A stretch of DNA of 64,000 bases, taken from contig CBDFHV010000083.1 of the NCBI GenBank assembly GCA_965247705.1, forward strand, positions 62,001-126,000. Direction: 5' to 3'. Source of the DNA: CBDFHV01 sp965247705 (lineage in GTDB: Bacteria > Pseudomonadota > Alphaproteobacteria > Rhodospirillales > CAMCUA01). Below are positions 18,537-26,936 of the stretch, one piece after another. A program made the position numbers and the translations under genes. The first letter of the stretch is position 1; each line of letters opens with the position of its first letter. The notes under the pieces were generated by a model. That model saw only the letters and a list, made by a program, of their open reading frames with translations, was not told where the DNA came from and made no database searches.

Positions 18537-19334
18537 CTACCGCCCCTTCCACACGGGCCGGCGCTTTTCCATGAAGGCGCCCCGGCCCTCCGCGTAGTCC
18601 TCGCTGTCGAAGCATTGACGGGTCAAGGCCTCGACCCGGGCCATGTCCCGGTCCGCCTTATCCTTCACCACCTCGTTGATGATCGCTTTGTTGGCGACGA
18701 TGGATAGGGGCGCGTTGTCGGCGATGGTGGCGCAAAGCTCGCGGACCGTCGCTTCCAGGTCGGCCACCGGCACCACCCGGTTGACCAGGCCGATGGCCAG
18801 GGCCTCGGCGGCGTCGAGGCGGCGGGCGGTGATCAGCATCTCCTTGGCGTGGGCCGGCCCCACCAGGTCGACCAGGGCGCTGAGGTTGCCGAACCCGTAG
18901 GGGATGCTGAGGCGCGCCGCCGGGATGCCGAACTGGGCGTCCTCGGCGGCGATGCGCATGTCGGCGGTCATCGCCAGGGCCACGCCGCCGCCCAGGCAAT
19001 AGCCCCGGACCATGGCGATCAGCGGTTTCTCCAGGGCCTCCAGGCTGCCATAGGCGCCCTCGATGGCGCTCGAATAGTGGGCCGCCGCCGCCGCGTCGGC
19101 CCGCACCACCTCGAACTGGGAGATGTCGGCGCCCGACACGAAGGCCTTGTCGCCGGCGCCCCGCATGACCACCGCGCGGACCGCCGGATCGGCGGCGAAG
19201 GCCTCGACGATGGTCCCCACCGCCTGCCACATCTCCAGCGAGGTGGCGTTGCGCCGGGCCGGGTTGTTGAAGGTCATCCAGCCGATGGGCCCCTCGACCT
19301 CGGCCGTCATCTTGTCGGTATCGAGCTGGATCAT
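18537..19334 (-). CDS. enoyl-CoA hydratase/isomerase family protein
   Basis: A 265-residue crotonase-fold protein. The oxyanion-hole segments are KAFVSGADISQF and YCLGGGVALAM. The usual hydratase Glu pair is only partly recognisable: the second segment reads FGIPAARLSIPYG, so Glu at the typical ExxLG position is not obvious, and the exact reaction (hydratase, isomerase or other CoA chemistry) is open. ATG 19334 is chosen because GAGGG precedes it; the longer frame begins with TTG. Likely role is fatty-acid or aromatic acyl-CoA catabolism. Confidence 0.85.
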   Translation of the reverse strand: MIQLDTDKMTAEVEGPIGWMTFNNPARRNATSLEMWQAVGTIVEAFAADPAVRAVVMRGAGDKAFVSGADISQFEVVRADAAAAAHYSSAIEGAYGSLEALEKPLIAMVRGYCLGGGVALAMTADMRIAAEDAQFGIPAARLSIPYGFGNLSALVDLVGPAHAKEMLITARRLDAAEALAIGLVNRVVPVADLEATVRELCATIADNAPLSIVANKAIINEVVKDKADRDMARVEALTRQCFDSEDYAEGRGAFMEKRRPVWKGR

Positions 19335-19405
19335 GGGCCCTCGCAATCGGGGGTTGGGTGGGGGAGATGTGGGCTTTTACTTCCAAACGGTGCTCCAGGG
19401 ACATC

Positions 19406-20161
19406 TCAAATTCCCGCCCGATGAGGGTGATCCGCTCGACCAGGTCCTCTCAAGCGGGACGTTCGCCACCAAGAGGACTGCATGATCGACCCCGCCGAGC
19501 CCGTCGGTCCAACCGCCGAACGCTTCCCGACCGCCCGGCGCAGTCGCGCCATCAGGTCATCGGCGGTGACGACACCGGAGGCGGACACATCGACGCCGCC
19601 GGCGCGCATCATGCGCGCGGTCCAGGTGTTGCAGGTGTTGAACAGGTGGAAGGTGCCACCAGCGTCGTAGAAGTTGCTGTTCGGGTAGAGGCCCCGGGAT
19701 AGGGGCCTGGCGCGGCTCCCCTGGGGGCGCTTGAAGGTGCCGGCGATGGCGCGGATCAGGTTCTGGAGTTCGGCCTCCGTCAGAACCACCGGCACCACTT
19801 CGTTTTCCCCAGGTTCCGGCGCCCGGGCAAGGCCGGCCATGTGGATCACCGACGGGGTCGCGGTCAGGGCGGCGTCGAGCGCCATGGCGACGGTCGGATT
19901 CTTGGCCGGGTAATAGACCCGGTCGCCCCAGCCGAACTGGAGGAACGCCGCGGTGGGAAAATCGTCCGCCTCCGCCAGCAGCCCCGTGGCCACCAGCCCC
20001 GGGCGCGGCATCACGATCGCCGTGTGCCAGCCGTTGCTGAGGACAAGGACCGTATGGACGCGCGGTCCGTCGTCGGCCGCGGGCAGCGGGAGAGACTCCG
20101 TGCAGGCTGCCAGCCAGCCGGCACAGAGGAGCGAAGGCAAGGCGGCGACGAGGCGTTTCAT
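19406..20161 (-). CDS. DUF2459-family lipoprotein
   Basis: A 251-residue protein with a lipoprotein signal ending in LAAC at residue 20, so it is probably anchored in a membrane facing the periplasm. The body matches the DUF2459 family (HTVLVLSNGWHTAIV, FGWGDRVYYP, NTCNTWTARMMRAGGV). The conserved Cys in NTCNTW and His in GWHT are suggestive of a Cys-His hydrolase, but no activity is established for the family. It follows the LapG-like gene on the same strand with a 60-bp gap and probably shares its transcript. The Arg-rich last 40 residues look unlike the family and may be read-through past an ancestral stop. Confidence 0.8.
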   Translation of the reverse strand: MKRLVAALPSLLCAGWLAACTESLPLPAADDGPRVHTVLVLSNGWHTAIVMPRPGLVATGLLAEADDFPTAAFLQFGWGDRVYYPAKNPTVAMALDAALTATPSVIHMAGLARAPEPGENEVVPVVLTEAELQNLIRAIAGTFKRPQGSRARPLSRGLYPNSNFYDAGGTFHLFNTCNTWTARMMRAGGVDVSASGVVTADDLMARLRRAVGKRSAVGPTGSAGSIMQSSWWRTSRLRGPGRADHPHRAGI

Positions 20162-20221
20162 GGCGGCCCGATACGAAAAGCACGCCGAAGTCTTGGCGGG
20201 TTGTTCCCCGCGGCCAGCCGA

Positions 20222-20926
20222 TCAGCCGGGGCGGTGGCGCCACCAATAGGATTTGTTGATGGAAAACACCGGCACGTAGTGGCGGACCTTCTTGGTCTCC
20301 ACCACCTTCTTGACCTGATTGTCGAGGAGCAGGGTCTTGCCCCCGTCGAAGACCACCAGCACCGCGTGGCCGACCTTCAGATTCATATCCTTTACGGCGA
20401 CCAGGCGCATTTCCTTGTCGGTGAAGCCCAGGGCCCGCAGGCTGAGGTACTTGATGATCGAATAGTCCTCGCAATCGCCGAAGCGGGCAATGAACTCTCC
20501 CGGCGTGGCCCAGTAGTCCTTCTGGCCCCAGTTGCGAGGGTCGGTGACATAGCGGCGCTGGTTGGCCCAGTGATTCACCTTGTTGATCTGAAAGGACCGG
20601 GGTTTGTCGCGGATGCTGTCGACGAATTTGAGCCAGACCTGGTAGTGGTAGGTGTTGAAGCGCTTTGCTTTGCAGTCCGTGCGCTTCTCCTCCTTGGCCT
20701 TTTGCTTGGAATAGCGCTTCATGGCGCCGTTCCATTTCTTGAACGGACGAAGGTTCTTGGATTGGGTCTCGACGCTTTTGAAGAAGCTGGGCTTCGCCTT
20801 GCGCGCCGCCTCGGCCATCGGCGGCAGGATGGCGCTGATCATGGCGACCGCCGCCAACAGAAGGGCGACCCGTCCCATGGGCGAAAGGGCTTCGCGAATT
20901 CGGCTCATCCAGGTCATCTCGTTCAT
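20222..20926 (-). CDS. transglutaminase-like periplasmic cysteine protease, LapG/BTLCP family
   Basis: A 234-residue exported protein of the bacterial transglutaminase-like cysteine proteinase family (peptidase C93), to which LapG belongs. The signal peptide covers about residues 16-39 (ending MAEA). The catalytic triad is visible: Cys in FGDCEDYSI, His in VGHAVLVV, Asp in LLLDNQ. ATG 20926 is preceded by AGGA; upstream codons in the frame do not look coding. In pseudomonads LapG cuts a TAAG site at the N-terminus of the giant adhesin LapA and is held in check by the c-di-GMP receptor LapD. No lapD is seen here, but the giant protein at the left end has a TAAG site behind its N-terminal domain. 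Confidence 0.85.
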   Translation of the reverse strand: MNEMTWMSRIREALSPMGRVALLLAAVAMISAILPPMAEAARKAKPSFFKSVETQSKNLRPFKKWNGAMKRYSKQKAKEEKRTDCKAKRFNTYHYQVWLKFVDSIRDKPRSFQINKVNHWANQRRYVTDPRNWGQKDYWATPGEFIARFGDCEDYSIIKYLSLRALGFTDKEMRLVAVKDMNLKVGHAVLVVFDGGKTLLLDNQVKKVVETKKVRHYVPVFSINKSYWWRHRPG

Positions 20927-21028
20927 CGGTCCTACCGAGCCTCCATGGCACATATCATAGCAAATGGCGGCGTTCCTCAAGCCCCCATTCCATCGGGGGC
21001 TATCCCGCGACGTCATAGTCTGCCCCAT

Positions 21029-21392
21029 TCACCACCAGAACACAGTGACCCGGATCACCAGCCCGCGGCCCGGCGCGATCCGTTCTCCACCATTGCTGTG
21101 GAAAACCCTGTTGGCAACTGCCGTGGCCGGTGTCCGAGGGGAAGAACCACGGGACTTTCTGGGGTTTGCCTAGATATTGGGCAAAACTTCTAAGTCATTG
21201 AAATACGGTCTTTTTACATTACAATCCTGTAACGCATGTCGACACTTCCCAGTCCCAGTCAGGCAAATCGAGTCTATCGCGCCGCTGTCCCTAAATGTGC
21301 ATAACCCTTCGACTTCCAGCCTTCAGAAGGGACACCGATTATAACCATCGGGATACTAGTGTTCCGATCGAGACATTTCGTTCCCATTAAAT
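21029..21392. other. non-coding stretch left of the IS element
   Basis: About 360 bp without a convincing gene, noticeably more AT-rich than its surroundings. It holds a short palindrome TTACA-ATCC-TGTAA at 21219-21232, possibly an operator, and ends at the target duplication of the insertion sequence. Nothing else recognised. Confidence 0.6.
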
Positions 21393-21400
21393 CTACGCAA
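21393..21400. repeat. 8-bp target site duplication, left copy
   Basis: CTACGCAA, identical to the copy at 22478-22485 on the other side of the IS element. Confidence 0.9.
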
Positions 21401-22477
21401 CGTCCCTATCCGGTTAAAACAGGATCGGCCTAAATGTTCTTGTTATGTTCACGTAGAGGATGTAGGCTGATCGCATTGTCTCGGGCTTTTGGAGGGCGGT
21501 GCGATGGGCAGGATGTTGGCGTTTCAAGAACGGCACGGATCGGAAGCGGCCTGCATCGAGGCGCTGGCCCGGCTGCGCTGGCCGCAGGGCTATGTCTGTG
21601 CCCGCTGCGGCGAACGGCGGAGCTACCGAATGACGGCGCGGCCCAGGATCTTCGAATGCGCCCGTTGCGGTCATCAGGAATCGGTGACGGCGGGGACGAT
21701 CTTCCACCGCACCCGCACGCCGCTCCGCAAATGGTTCCTGGCGGCGTGGTGGATGGCGCGCGACAAGCGTGGGGTCTCGGCCCTTTTGCTGTCCCGCGAG
21801 TTGGATCTGCGCTACGAGACAGCGTGGCTGATGGCTCATAAGCTGCGTCATGCCCTGACGGAGCGCTCGGAATTTCCGCTCGAGGGCTTGGTCGAGGTCG
21901 ACGAGAGTTATTATGGCGGGCGCGGCAAGCCGGAGAGCCGGGGCCGGGGCCTTTCCAACCCGAACAAGAGCCTGTTGGTGATGGCCGTCGAGAAGCGGCC
22001 GGTCGGGCCGGGCAAGGGCATCAAGGGGAGCGGCTTCGTCGCCGGCCGGGCGCGGCTCGCCATCCTCCCGGCGGCCACCGCCCGCGAGCTGGGCGGCTTC
22101 GTGCGCGCCTCGGTCAGGCCCGGAAGCCGCCTCGCCAGCGACGCCTTCAAGGGGTACGCCGGACTCCGCGACACCTATCGCCACCACCCCGTCGTGCAAG
22201 GCGAAGGCAAGAATGCCGAGCGCTTGATGCCGGTCGTCCATGTCCTGTTTTCCAACGTGAAGACCTGGCTCAACGGCACCTATCACGGTGTCGGCGCCAA
22301 GCACCTGCCGCGCTATGCCCGGGAATGGAGCTACCGCTTCAACCGCCGCACACGCATCACCGATCTGGCCGACTTCGTCCTCCGCCGCGCCATGGACCAA
22401 CCCACCATCACCTACAAGGAGCTGGTCGACAGTCTTCAACCGCAGGGTGCGCTACCTGCTTTAACCGGATAGGGACG
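21401..22477 (+). mobile_element. IS1595-family insertion sequence, 1077 bp, intact
   Basis: Terminal inverted repeats begin CGTCCCTATCCGGTTAAA at the left end, with the complement at the right end, and match over about 23 bases with one mismatch. The element is flanked by the 8-bp direct repeat CTACGCAA (21393-21400 and 22478-22485), a target duplication of the size expected for IS1595. One transposase gene fills it. Intact ends and an identical duplication point to recent insertion into an intergenic site. Confidence 0.93.
21504..22472 (+). CDS. IS1595-family (ISXO2-like) transposase
   Basis: A 322-residue transposase. The N-terminal zinc ribbon has two Cys pairs (CARCGE and CARCGH). The DDE-type catalytic core follows: VEVDESYYGGRGK carries the first Asp, SDAFKGYAGL the second, and the third acidic/Asn region lies near NVKTWLNGTYHG. 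ATG 21504 is used because GGAGGG lies about 8 nt upstream; a TTG five codons earlier is not needed. The stop codon TAG lies within the right inverted repeat. The gene appears full length and functional. Confidence 0.93.
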   Translation: MGRMLAFQERHGSEAACIEALARLRWPQGYVCARCGERRSYRMTARPRIFECARCGHQESVTAGTIFHRTRTPLRKWFLAAWWMARDKRGVSALLLSRELDLRYETAWLMAHKLRHALTERSEFPLEGLVEVDESYYGGRGKPESRGRGLSNPNKSLLVMAVEKRPVGPGKGIKGSGFVAGRARLAILPAATARELGGFVRASVRPGSRLASDAFKGYAGLRDTYRHHPVVQGEGKNAERLMPVVHVLFSNVKTWLNGTYHGVGAKHLPRYAREWSYRFNRRTRITDLADFVLRRAMDQPTITYKELVDSLQPQGALPALTG

Positions 22478-22485
22478 CTACGCAA
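22478..22485. repeat. 8-bp target site duplication, right copy
   Basis: CTACGCAA, directly abutting the right inverted repeat of the IS element. Confidence 0.9.
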
Positions 22486-22593
22486 ACTGCGACCTTCACC
22501 CCCGGGCTCAGGAACCAAATGTTAGAATCGCAACACTAGACGTGGCCAAGAGAAGGCCTCACGCGGATTTGATGACCCCTTGATTTCGGCCCA

Positions 22594-23769
22594 TCAAAGA
22601 ACGACTCGCAACTCACGCGGCGTTTGGGTCAGTACCTCGACCCCGTCTTCGGTCACGGCCCAGGTCTCGCTGAGGCCGATGGCGCCGATCTCGGGGATCA
22701 GCACCCAGGGCACCCTATGGAACACCATCCCCGCCGCCAGGGGTCTCGGGTCCCCGGGTTTGAGGTCGATGATGTAGCCCTCGCCCCAGTTGGGCGGAAA
22801 GCTGATGCCGACGGAATAGCCGGTCCGGTGCAGCCAGCGGTCCCCCAGGCCAGCCGCCTCGACCCGCGACCGGGCGGCACGGTCCACCTTGCCCGCCGCC
22901 ACCCCGGGGCGCGCCGTTTCCAGCAGGGCGTTCAAGGCGTCGATCATCACAGCCATCACGCGGCGCACCTCGGGCGACGGCGGGCCGACCGCGAAGGTGC
23001 GCATGATCGGCCCGCCGTAGCGGTGGATGCTGGCCGAGCCCTCGAACCAGATCGTATCGCCGGCCTTGATCACCGTTCGCTCGAAGCTGGCGCGCCGGGC
23101 CGGCGCGCGATCGCCCGCGTAGACGTAGGGCTGATTGCTGAGAAACGTGCTGCCCAGGCGAATCTGCTCGGCATAGATCGGCGCGGCCACGTCGTTTTCC
23201 GTAACGCCGGGTCGGATGGCGGCGATGCCGGCCTCCATGGCGGCCACCGAAACGCGGCAGGCATGAAGGATGTAGTCCAGTTCCCGGGCTGACTTGATCA
23301 TGCGGCCCGTCTCGACAAGGCCGGAGGTGGGCACGAAGGCCGCTTCCGACAGGCCTTCGCGCAGACCGTCGAGGACGAAGGGCGGCAGATAAAGTCCCCG
23401 GTGGTCGTAGCCGATGCGCCCCCGTTCGGCGCCCAGGCCGCGCAGAGCCGCGATGGTGGCCTCCACCATGTCGGCGGTGTCGGCCACCGCCGTGCCCCGG
23501 GTGAGCCACGACACCCCCTCGATGCCCTCGAAGAACAGCTTGCGGAGCACGAAGTGGGGCTCGCCGCTGGCCGGCACCAGGAGCGACTGGTAGGCTTGGT
23601 TGCCCACGTTGTAGTAGCCGGAGAGGTAGTTGATATTCTCCGGCGTGGTGACCACAAGAACGTCAATATTCGCTTCCGCCATCCGCCGCCGACATCCGGC
23701 GAGGCGGGATTGGTACTCGGCGATGGTGAAGGGGAGGTGGCCAGGATCGTCGGACGCGGTTTCGCTCAT
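22594..23769 (-). CDS. creatinase/ectoine-hydrolase (DoeA)-like M24 family protein
   Basis: A 391-residue pita-bread-fold protein with an N-terminal creatinase-like domain (about 12-155, PENINYLSGYYNVG) and a C-terminal M24 domain. The metal ligands of true M24 aminopeptidases are absent: the Asp pair is replaced (WFEGS has Glu, and YGGPIMRT has Pro), the His is Tyr (TGYSVGISFPPNWGEG) and the C-terminal Glu is missing. This pattern, including the PPxWGEG segment, matches metal-independent relatives such as DoeA and creatinase, so C-N hydrolysis of a small molecule is more likely than peptide cleavage. ATG 23769 is chosen over the longer frame because homology begins just after it. A second member lies at 31770. 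Confidence 0.8.
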   Translation of the reverse strand: MSETASDDPGHLPFTIAEYQSRLAGCRRRMAEANIDVLVVTTPENINYLSGYYNVGNQAYQSLLVPASGEPHFVLRKLFFEGIEGVSWLTRGTAVADTADMVEATIAALRGLGAERGRIGYDHRGLYLPPFVLDGLREGLSEAAFVPTSGLVETGRMIKSARELDYILHACRVSVAAMEAGIAAIRPGVTENDVAAPIYAEQIRLGSTFLSNQPYVYAGDRAPARRASFERTVIKAGDTIWFEGSASIHRYGGPIMRTFAVGPPSPEVRRVMAVMIDALNALLETARPGVAAGKVDRAARSRVEAAGLGDRWLHRTGYSVGISFPPNWGEGYIIDLKPGDPRPLAAGMVFHRVPWVLIPEIGAIGLSETWAVTEDGVEVLTQTPRELRVVL

Positions 23770-23902
23770 GGGGTGATGGACCCTGTCGATGCGGCATCGT
23801 CCATAGGCCGCGAGCCCGGCAGCCCGGTCAAGGTGTCGGCCGCGCGCCGTCCTTCGTGATAGTCTTGCCCTTGTCGCGTCACCCCCTTCCCGAGGAGCCC
23901 CG

Positions 23903-26005
23903 ATGACCCTTCCCGCGCCCCCCGTCGCGGTCGTCAAGCCGGCCGTGGAAACCCGTCACGGCCACACCCGGGAGGACCCCTACGGGTGGCTGAAGGATAC
24001 CGACTGGCAGCAGGTTATAAAGACGCCGGAGGTCCTGGACGGCGAGATCCGCGCCTATCTGGAGGCGGAAAACGCCTTTACCCAGGCTGCCCTGGCATCG
24101 ACGGAGACCTTGCAGCGGCGCCTGATCGCGGAGATGCGCGGGCGCATCAAGGAAGACGATTCATCCGTCCCCGCCCCCGATGGGCCCTTCGCCTACTACG
24201 TCCGCTATGCGGCGGGCGGCCAACACCCGATGTTCTGCCGCGGCGCCCGGGACGGCGGCGAGGAGACCGTGCTGCTGGACGGCGACCGGGAGGCGGAAGG
24301 CCAGAGCTTCTTTCGCGTCGCCGGCTGCGAACACAGCCCGGACCACCGCCTGCTGGCCTACGCGGTGGACCTCAACGGTTCCGAATACCACACCGTGCGC
24401 TTGCGCGACCTCAAGACCGGCCGCGACCTGCCCGATCGCATGGAGCAGACCCAGGGTGACCTGGAATGGGCCAACGATGGCGCCACCGTCTACTACACCG
24501 TGTTCGACGACAACCACCGTCCCCGCTGGGTCCGCCGCCACCGGGTGGGCGAAGCGCCGGAGGCGGACACCCTGGTCTACGAGGAATCGGATCATGGTTT
24601 CTACCTGGGCATCGGGCGGACGGAGAGCCAGCGCCTGATCACCATCGGCGCCCATGACCACGAAACCGACGAGGTTCATGTGGCCGACGCCGACGATCCC
24701 GCCGCCCCCTTGCGCCTGGTGGCGCCGCGGGATCCGGGGGTGAAGTACACGGTCAGCCACCATGGGGACCGCCTGATCATCCTCACCAATGCGGACGGGG
24801 CGGAGGACTTCAAGGTTGTGGAGGCGCCGCTGGCCGACCCGGGGCGGTCCCGTTGGCGGGACCTGGTGCCCCACGAGCCCGGCCGCCTGATCCGGCGCAT
24901 CCTGGTCTTCCGGGACCACCTGGCGCGCCTGGAGACGGTGGCCGCCCTGCCGCGGATCGTCATCCGCCGCCTCGCCGACGGGGCCGAACACGTGGTCGAT
25001 TTCGACGAGGAGGCCTACGACCTGGGCCTGCAGCCCGGGCTCGAGTTCGATACCACCGTGCTGCGCTTCGTCTACAGCTCGCCGACAACGCCGCGGCGGA
25101 CCTACGACTACGACATGGAGGCCCGCCAGCGGACCCTGCGCAAGGAACAGGAAGTGCCCTCCGGTCACGACCCGTCCCGCTACGTGACCCGCCGCCTGTT
25201 CGTCGCCGCGCCCGACGGCGCCCGAGTCCCGATCACCGTGCTGCACCGCGCCGAGACCCCCATGGACGGCTCGGCGCCCCTGTTCCTCTACGGCTACGGC
25301 GCCTACGGCATCAGCATGCCGGCCTCGTTCCGCACCGAACGCCTGAGCCTGGTCGACCGGGGCTTCATCCATGCCGTCGCTCACATCCGCGGCGGCATGG
25401 AAGGCGGGTTTAACTGGTACCGGGACGGCAAGCGGGAAAAGAAGACCAACACCTTCGGCGACTTCATTGCCTGCGCCGAATTCTTGGTCGGCGAAGGCTA
25501 CGGCCGCGCCGGCGAGATCGCCGCCCACGGCGGCAGCGCCGGCGGCATGCTGATGGGCGCGGTGACCAACATGCGCCCCGACCTGTTCAAGGCCATTGTC
25601 GCCGAGGTGCCCTTCGTCGATGTGCTCAACACCATGTGCGACGCCAACCTGCCCCTGACGCCCCCCGAATGGCCCGAGTGGGGCAATCCCATCGAGGACG
25701 CGGAGGCCTATCGCCGTATCCTGTCCTATTCCCCCTACGACAACGTGGCGCCCCAGGCCTACCCCAACATCCTCGCCACCGGCGGTCTGACCGATCCCCG
25801 GGTCACCTATTGGGAGCCGGCCAAGTGGGTGGCCAGGCTGCGCACGCTCAACACGTCGGACAGCCTGATCCTGCTCAAGATCAACATGGAGGCCGGCCAC
25901 GCCGGGGCCGCCGGCCGCTTCGACAAGCTGGAAGAAGTCGCCCGCGCCTACGCCTTCACTCTGAAGGTGTTCGGGCGCGAGGACACCCCGCCCGCATCGG
26001 CGTAG
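23903..26005 (+). CDS. ptrB: oligopeptidase B (S9A protease II)
   Basis: A 700-residue prolyl-oligopeptidase-family serine protease, full length. The N-terminal beta-propeller covers roughly residues 60-400. The catalytic domain has the nucleophile in GGSAGGMLMG, the Asp in LTDPRVTYWEPAKW and the His in GHAGAAGRFD. GYGAYG and HIRGGMEGG are also typical. Cuts short peptides after basic residues in the cytoplasm. Divergent from the DoeA-like gene; its TAG stop lies in the arm of a palindromic element shared with the convergent racemase-like gene. Confidence 0.93.
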   Translation: MTLPAPPVAVVKPAVETRHGHTREDPYGWLKDTDWQQVIKTPEVLDGEIRAYLEAENAFTQAALASTETLQRRLIAEMRGRIKEDDSSVPAPDGPFAYYVRYAAGGQHPMFCRGARDGGEETVLLDGDREAEGQSFFRVAGCEHSPDHRLLAYAVDLNGSEYHTVRLRDLKTGRDLPDRMEQTQGDLEWANDGATVYYTVFDDNHRPRWVRRHRVGEAPEADTLVYEESDHGFYLGIGRTESQRLITIGAHDHETDEVHVADADDPAAPLRLVAPRDPGVKYTVSHHGDRLIILTNADGAEDFKVVEAPLADPGRSRWRDLVPHEPGRLIRRILVFRDHLARLETVAALPRIVIRRLADGAEHVVDFDEEAYDLGLQPGLEFDTTVLRFVYSSPTTPRRTYDYDMEARQRTLRKEQEVPSGHDPSRYVTRRLFVAAPDGARVPITVLHRAETPMDGSAPLFLYGYGAYGISMPASFRTERLSLVDRGFIHAVAHIRGGMEGGFNWYRDGKREKKTNTFGDFIACAEFLVGEGYGRAGEIAAHGGSAGGMLMGAVTNMRPDLFKAIVAEVPFVDVLNTMCDANLPLTPPEWPEWGNPIEDAEAYRRILSYSPYDNVAPQAYPNILATGGLTDPRVTYWEPAKWVARLRTLNTSDSLILLKINMEAGHAGAAGRFDKLEEVARAYAFTLKVFGREDTPPASA

Positions 26006-26078
26006 GGGCGGGTTTCAAACCCGCCCGCTTGGCGGTGCCCGGGCCGGGAGGCGGGCCGGTCTCAGACCGGCCCCTACG
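26001..26078. repeat. REP/BIME-like double hairpin between convergent genes
   Basis: Outer arms CGTAGGGG (26001-26008) and CCCCTACG (26071-26078) enclose two perfect 10-bp hairpins with one-base loops: GGGCGGGTTT/AAACCCGCCC at 26006-26026 and GGGCCGGTCT/AGACCGGCCC at 26053-26073. The stop codons of the two flanking convergent genes are the TAG triplets in the outer arms. It probably acts as a bidirectional terminator or RNA stabiliser and resembles dispersed REP pairs. Confidence 0.85.
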
Positions 26079-26910
26079 ATATGCGGACGGGGCGCTCCCG
26101 CCACGGGCGGGGGGCGCTGCCGGGGTGGCCGAAGTCGCGGGGTGCCAGGCCGGCGTGGAACCAAGTGAGGAAGCTGTAGATGGTGTAGACCGGCAGCCCG
26201 ATGTGCTGACGCAGGGCGGCGGCGTAGGGCGGCATGTTGGTGCATTCCATGACCACGGCGCCGACCTCCGGATGGCGGCGCACCAGTTCGGCGCCGGCGG
26301 CCAGGATCTCGGTCTCCGCCGTGGCGCAGTCCAGGATCGGTTCCGGCCGGCGGGCGAGGATGACGAATTCCTCCCCCGCCTCGCAGCCCATCAGCGGCAC
26401 GTCCTCGGGAATGCCGGCGGCGGCCAGGTGCGCGGGCGTCATGATCTTGGAACTGATGGTCAGGATGCCGGCGCGCTTGCCCGGCGGCAGCAGGCGGTCG
26501 ACCATCGGCACCTGCATCAGGGACGAAGCGGCCACCGGCACCCCGCAGGCTTTCGCCAGTTCGTCCTGATAGAGGGTCAGGAAGCCGCAACTGGTGGTCA
26601 GGCCGTCGGCCCCGTCGGCAACCAGTTCCTTGCCCGCCTCGATGAAGGACTCCAGGACCTCCGGCGCCCGTTCCGTATTGACCCGATAGGGGGTGGCGCC
26701 GCGCACCACCTTGAACAGCAGGGGAAACGGCCAGGTATCCGCGTTGCCCAGGTCGCCGGGGATGCGGGGAAAGGCCGTTTCCAGCATAAGGACGCCAATG
26801 CGCGCGCCGTAGACGGTCTTGCCGCCATAAGCCATGCGGGGATGACCGTCCGCGGGGATTGCGGCCTTGGGGTCGCCGCCACGGCCTTCGAGGGGGGAGT
26901 CGCGTCGCAT
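26074..26910 (-). CDS. Asp/Glu-racemase-superfamily protein, paralogue 1
   Basis: A 278-residue protein of the aspartate/glutamate/hydantoin racemase superfamily. The two catalytic Cys positions are occupied: Cys in TTSCGFL (about 103) and in MECTNMPP (about 206). Family blocks are AYGGKTVYGAR, FPRIPGDLGN, SLMQVP, LLPPGKRAG and the tail PRDFGHPGSAPRPWRER. ATG 26910 has GGAGAAG upstream. It follows paralogue 2 with a 26-bp gap in the same operon. Superfamily members act as racemases, maleate isomerases or arylmalonate decarboxylases; the substrate here is unknown. Confidence 0.8.
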   Translation of the reverse strand: MRRDSPLEGRGGDPKAAIPADGHPRMAYGGKTVYGARIGVLMLETAFPRIPGDLGNADTWPFPLLFKVVRGATPYRVNTERAPEVLESFIEAGKELVADGADGLTTSCGFLTLYQDELAKACGVPVAASSLMQVPMVDRLLPPGKRAGILTISSKIMTPAHLAAAGIPEDVPLMGCEAGEEFVILARRPEPILDCATAETEILAAGAELVRRHPEVGAVVMECTNMPPYAAALRQHIGLPVYTIYSFLTWFHAGLAPRDFGHPGSAPRPWRERPVRIS

Positions 26911-26936
26911 TTGGAACTTCTCCTTGGACGTCGGAA

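Noticed and set aside
18239..18574. Short frames within the 18.2-18.5 kb element
   Set aside because: They lie in a palindromic MITE and read through its repeats; no protein features.
24161..25900. 579-codon minus-strand frame opposite ptrB
   Set aside because: Antisense shadow; the plus strand carries a complete S9 protease with its triad.
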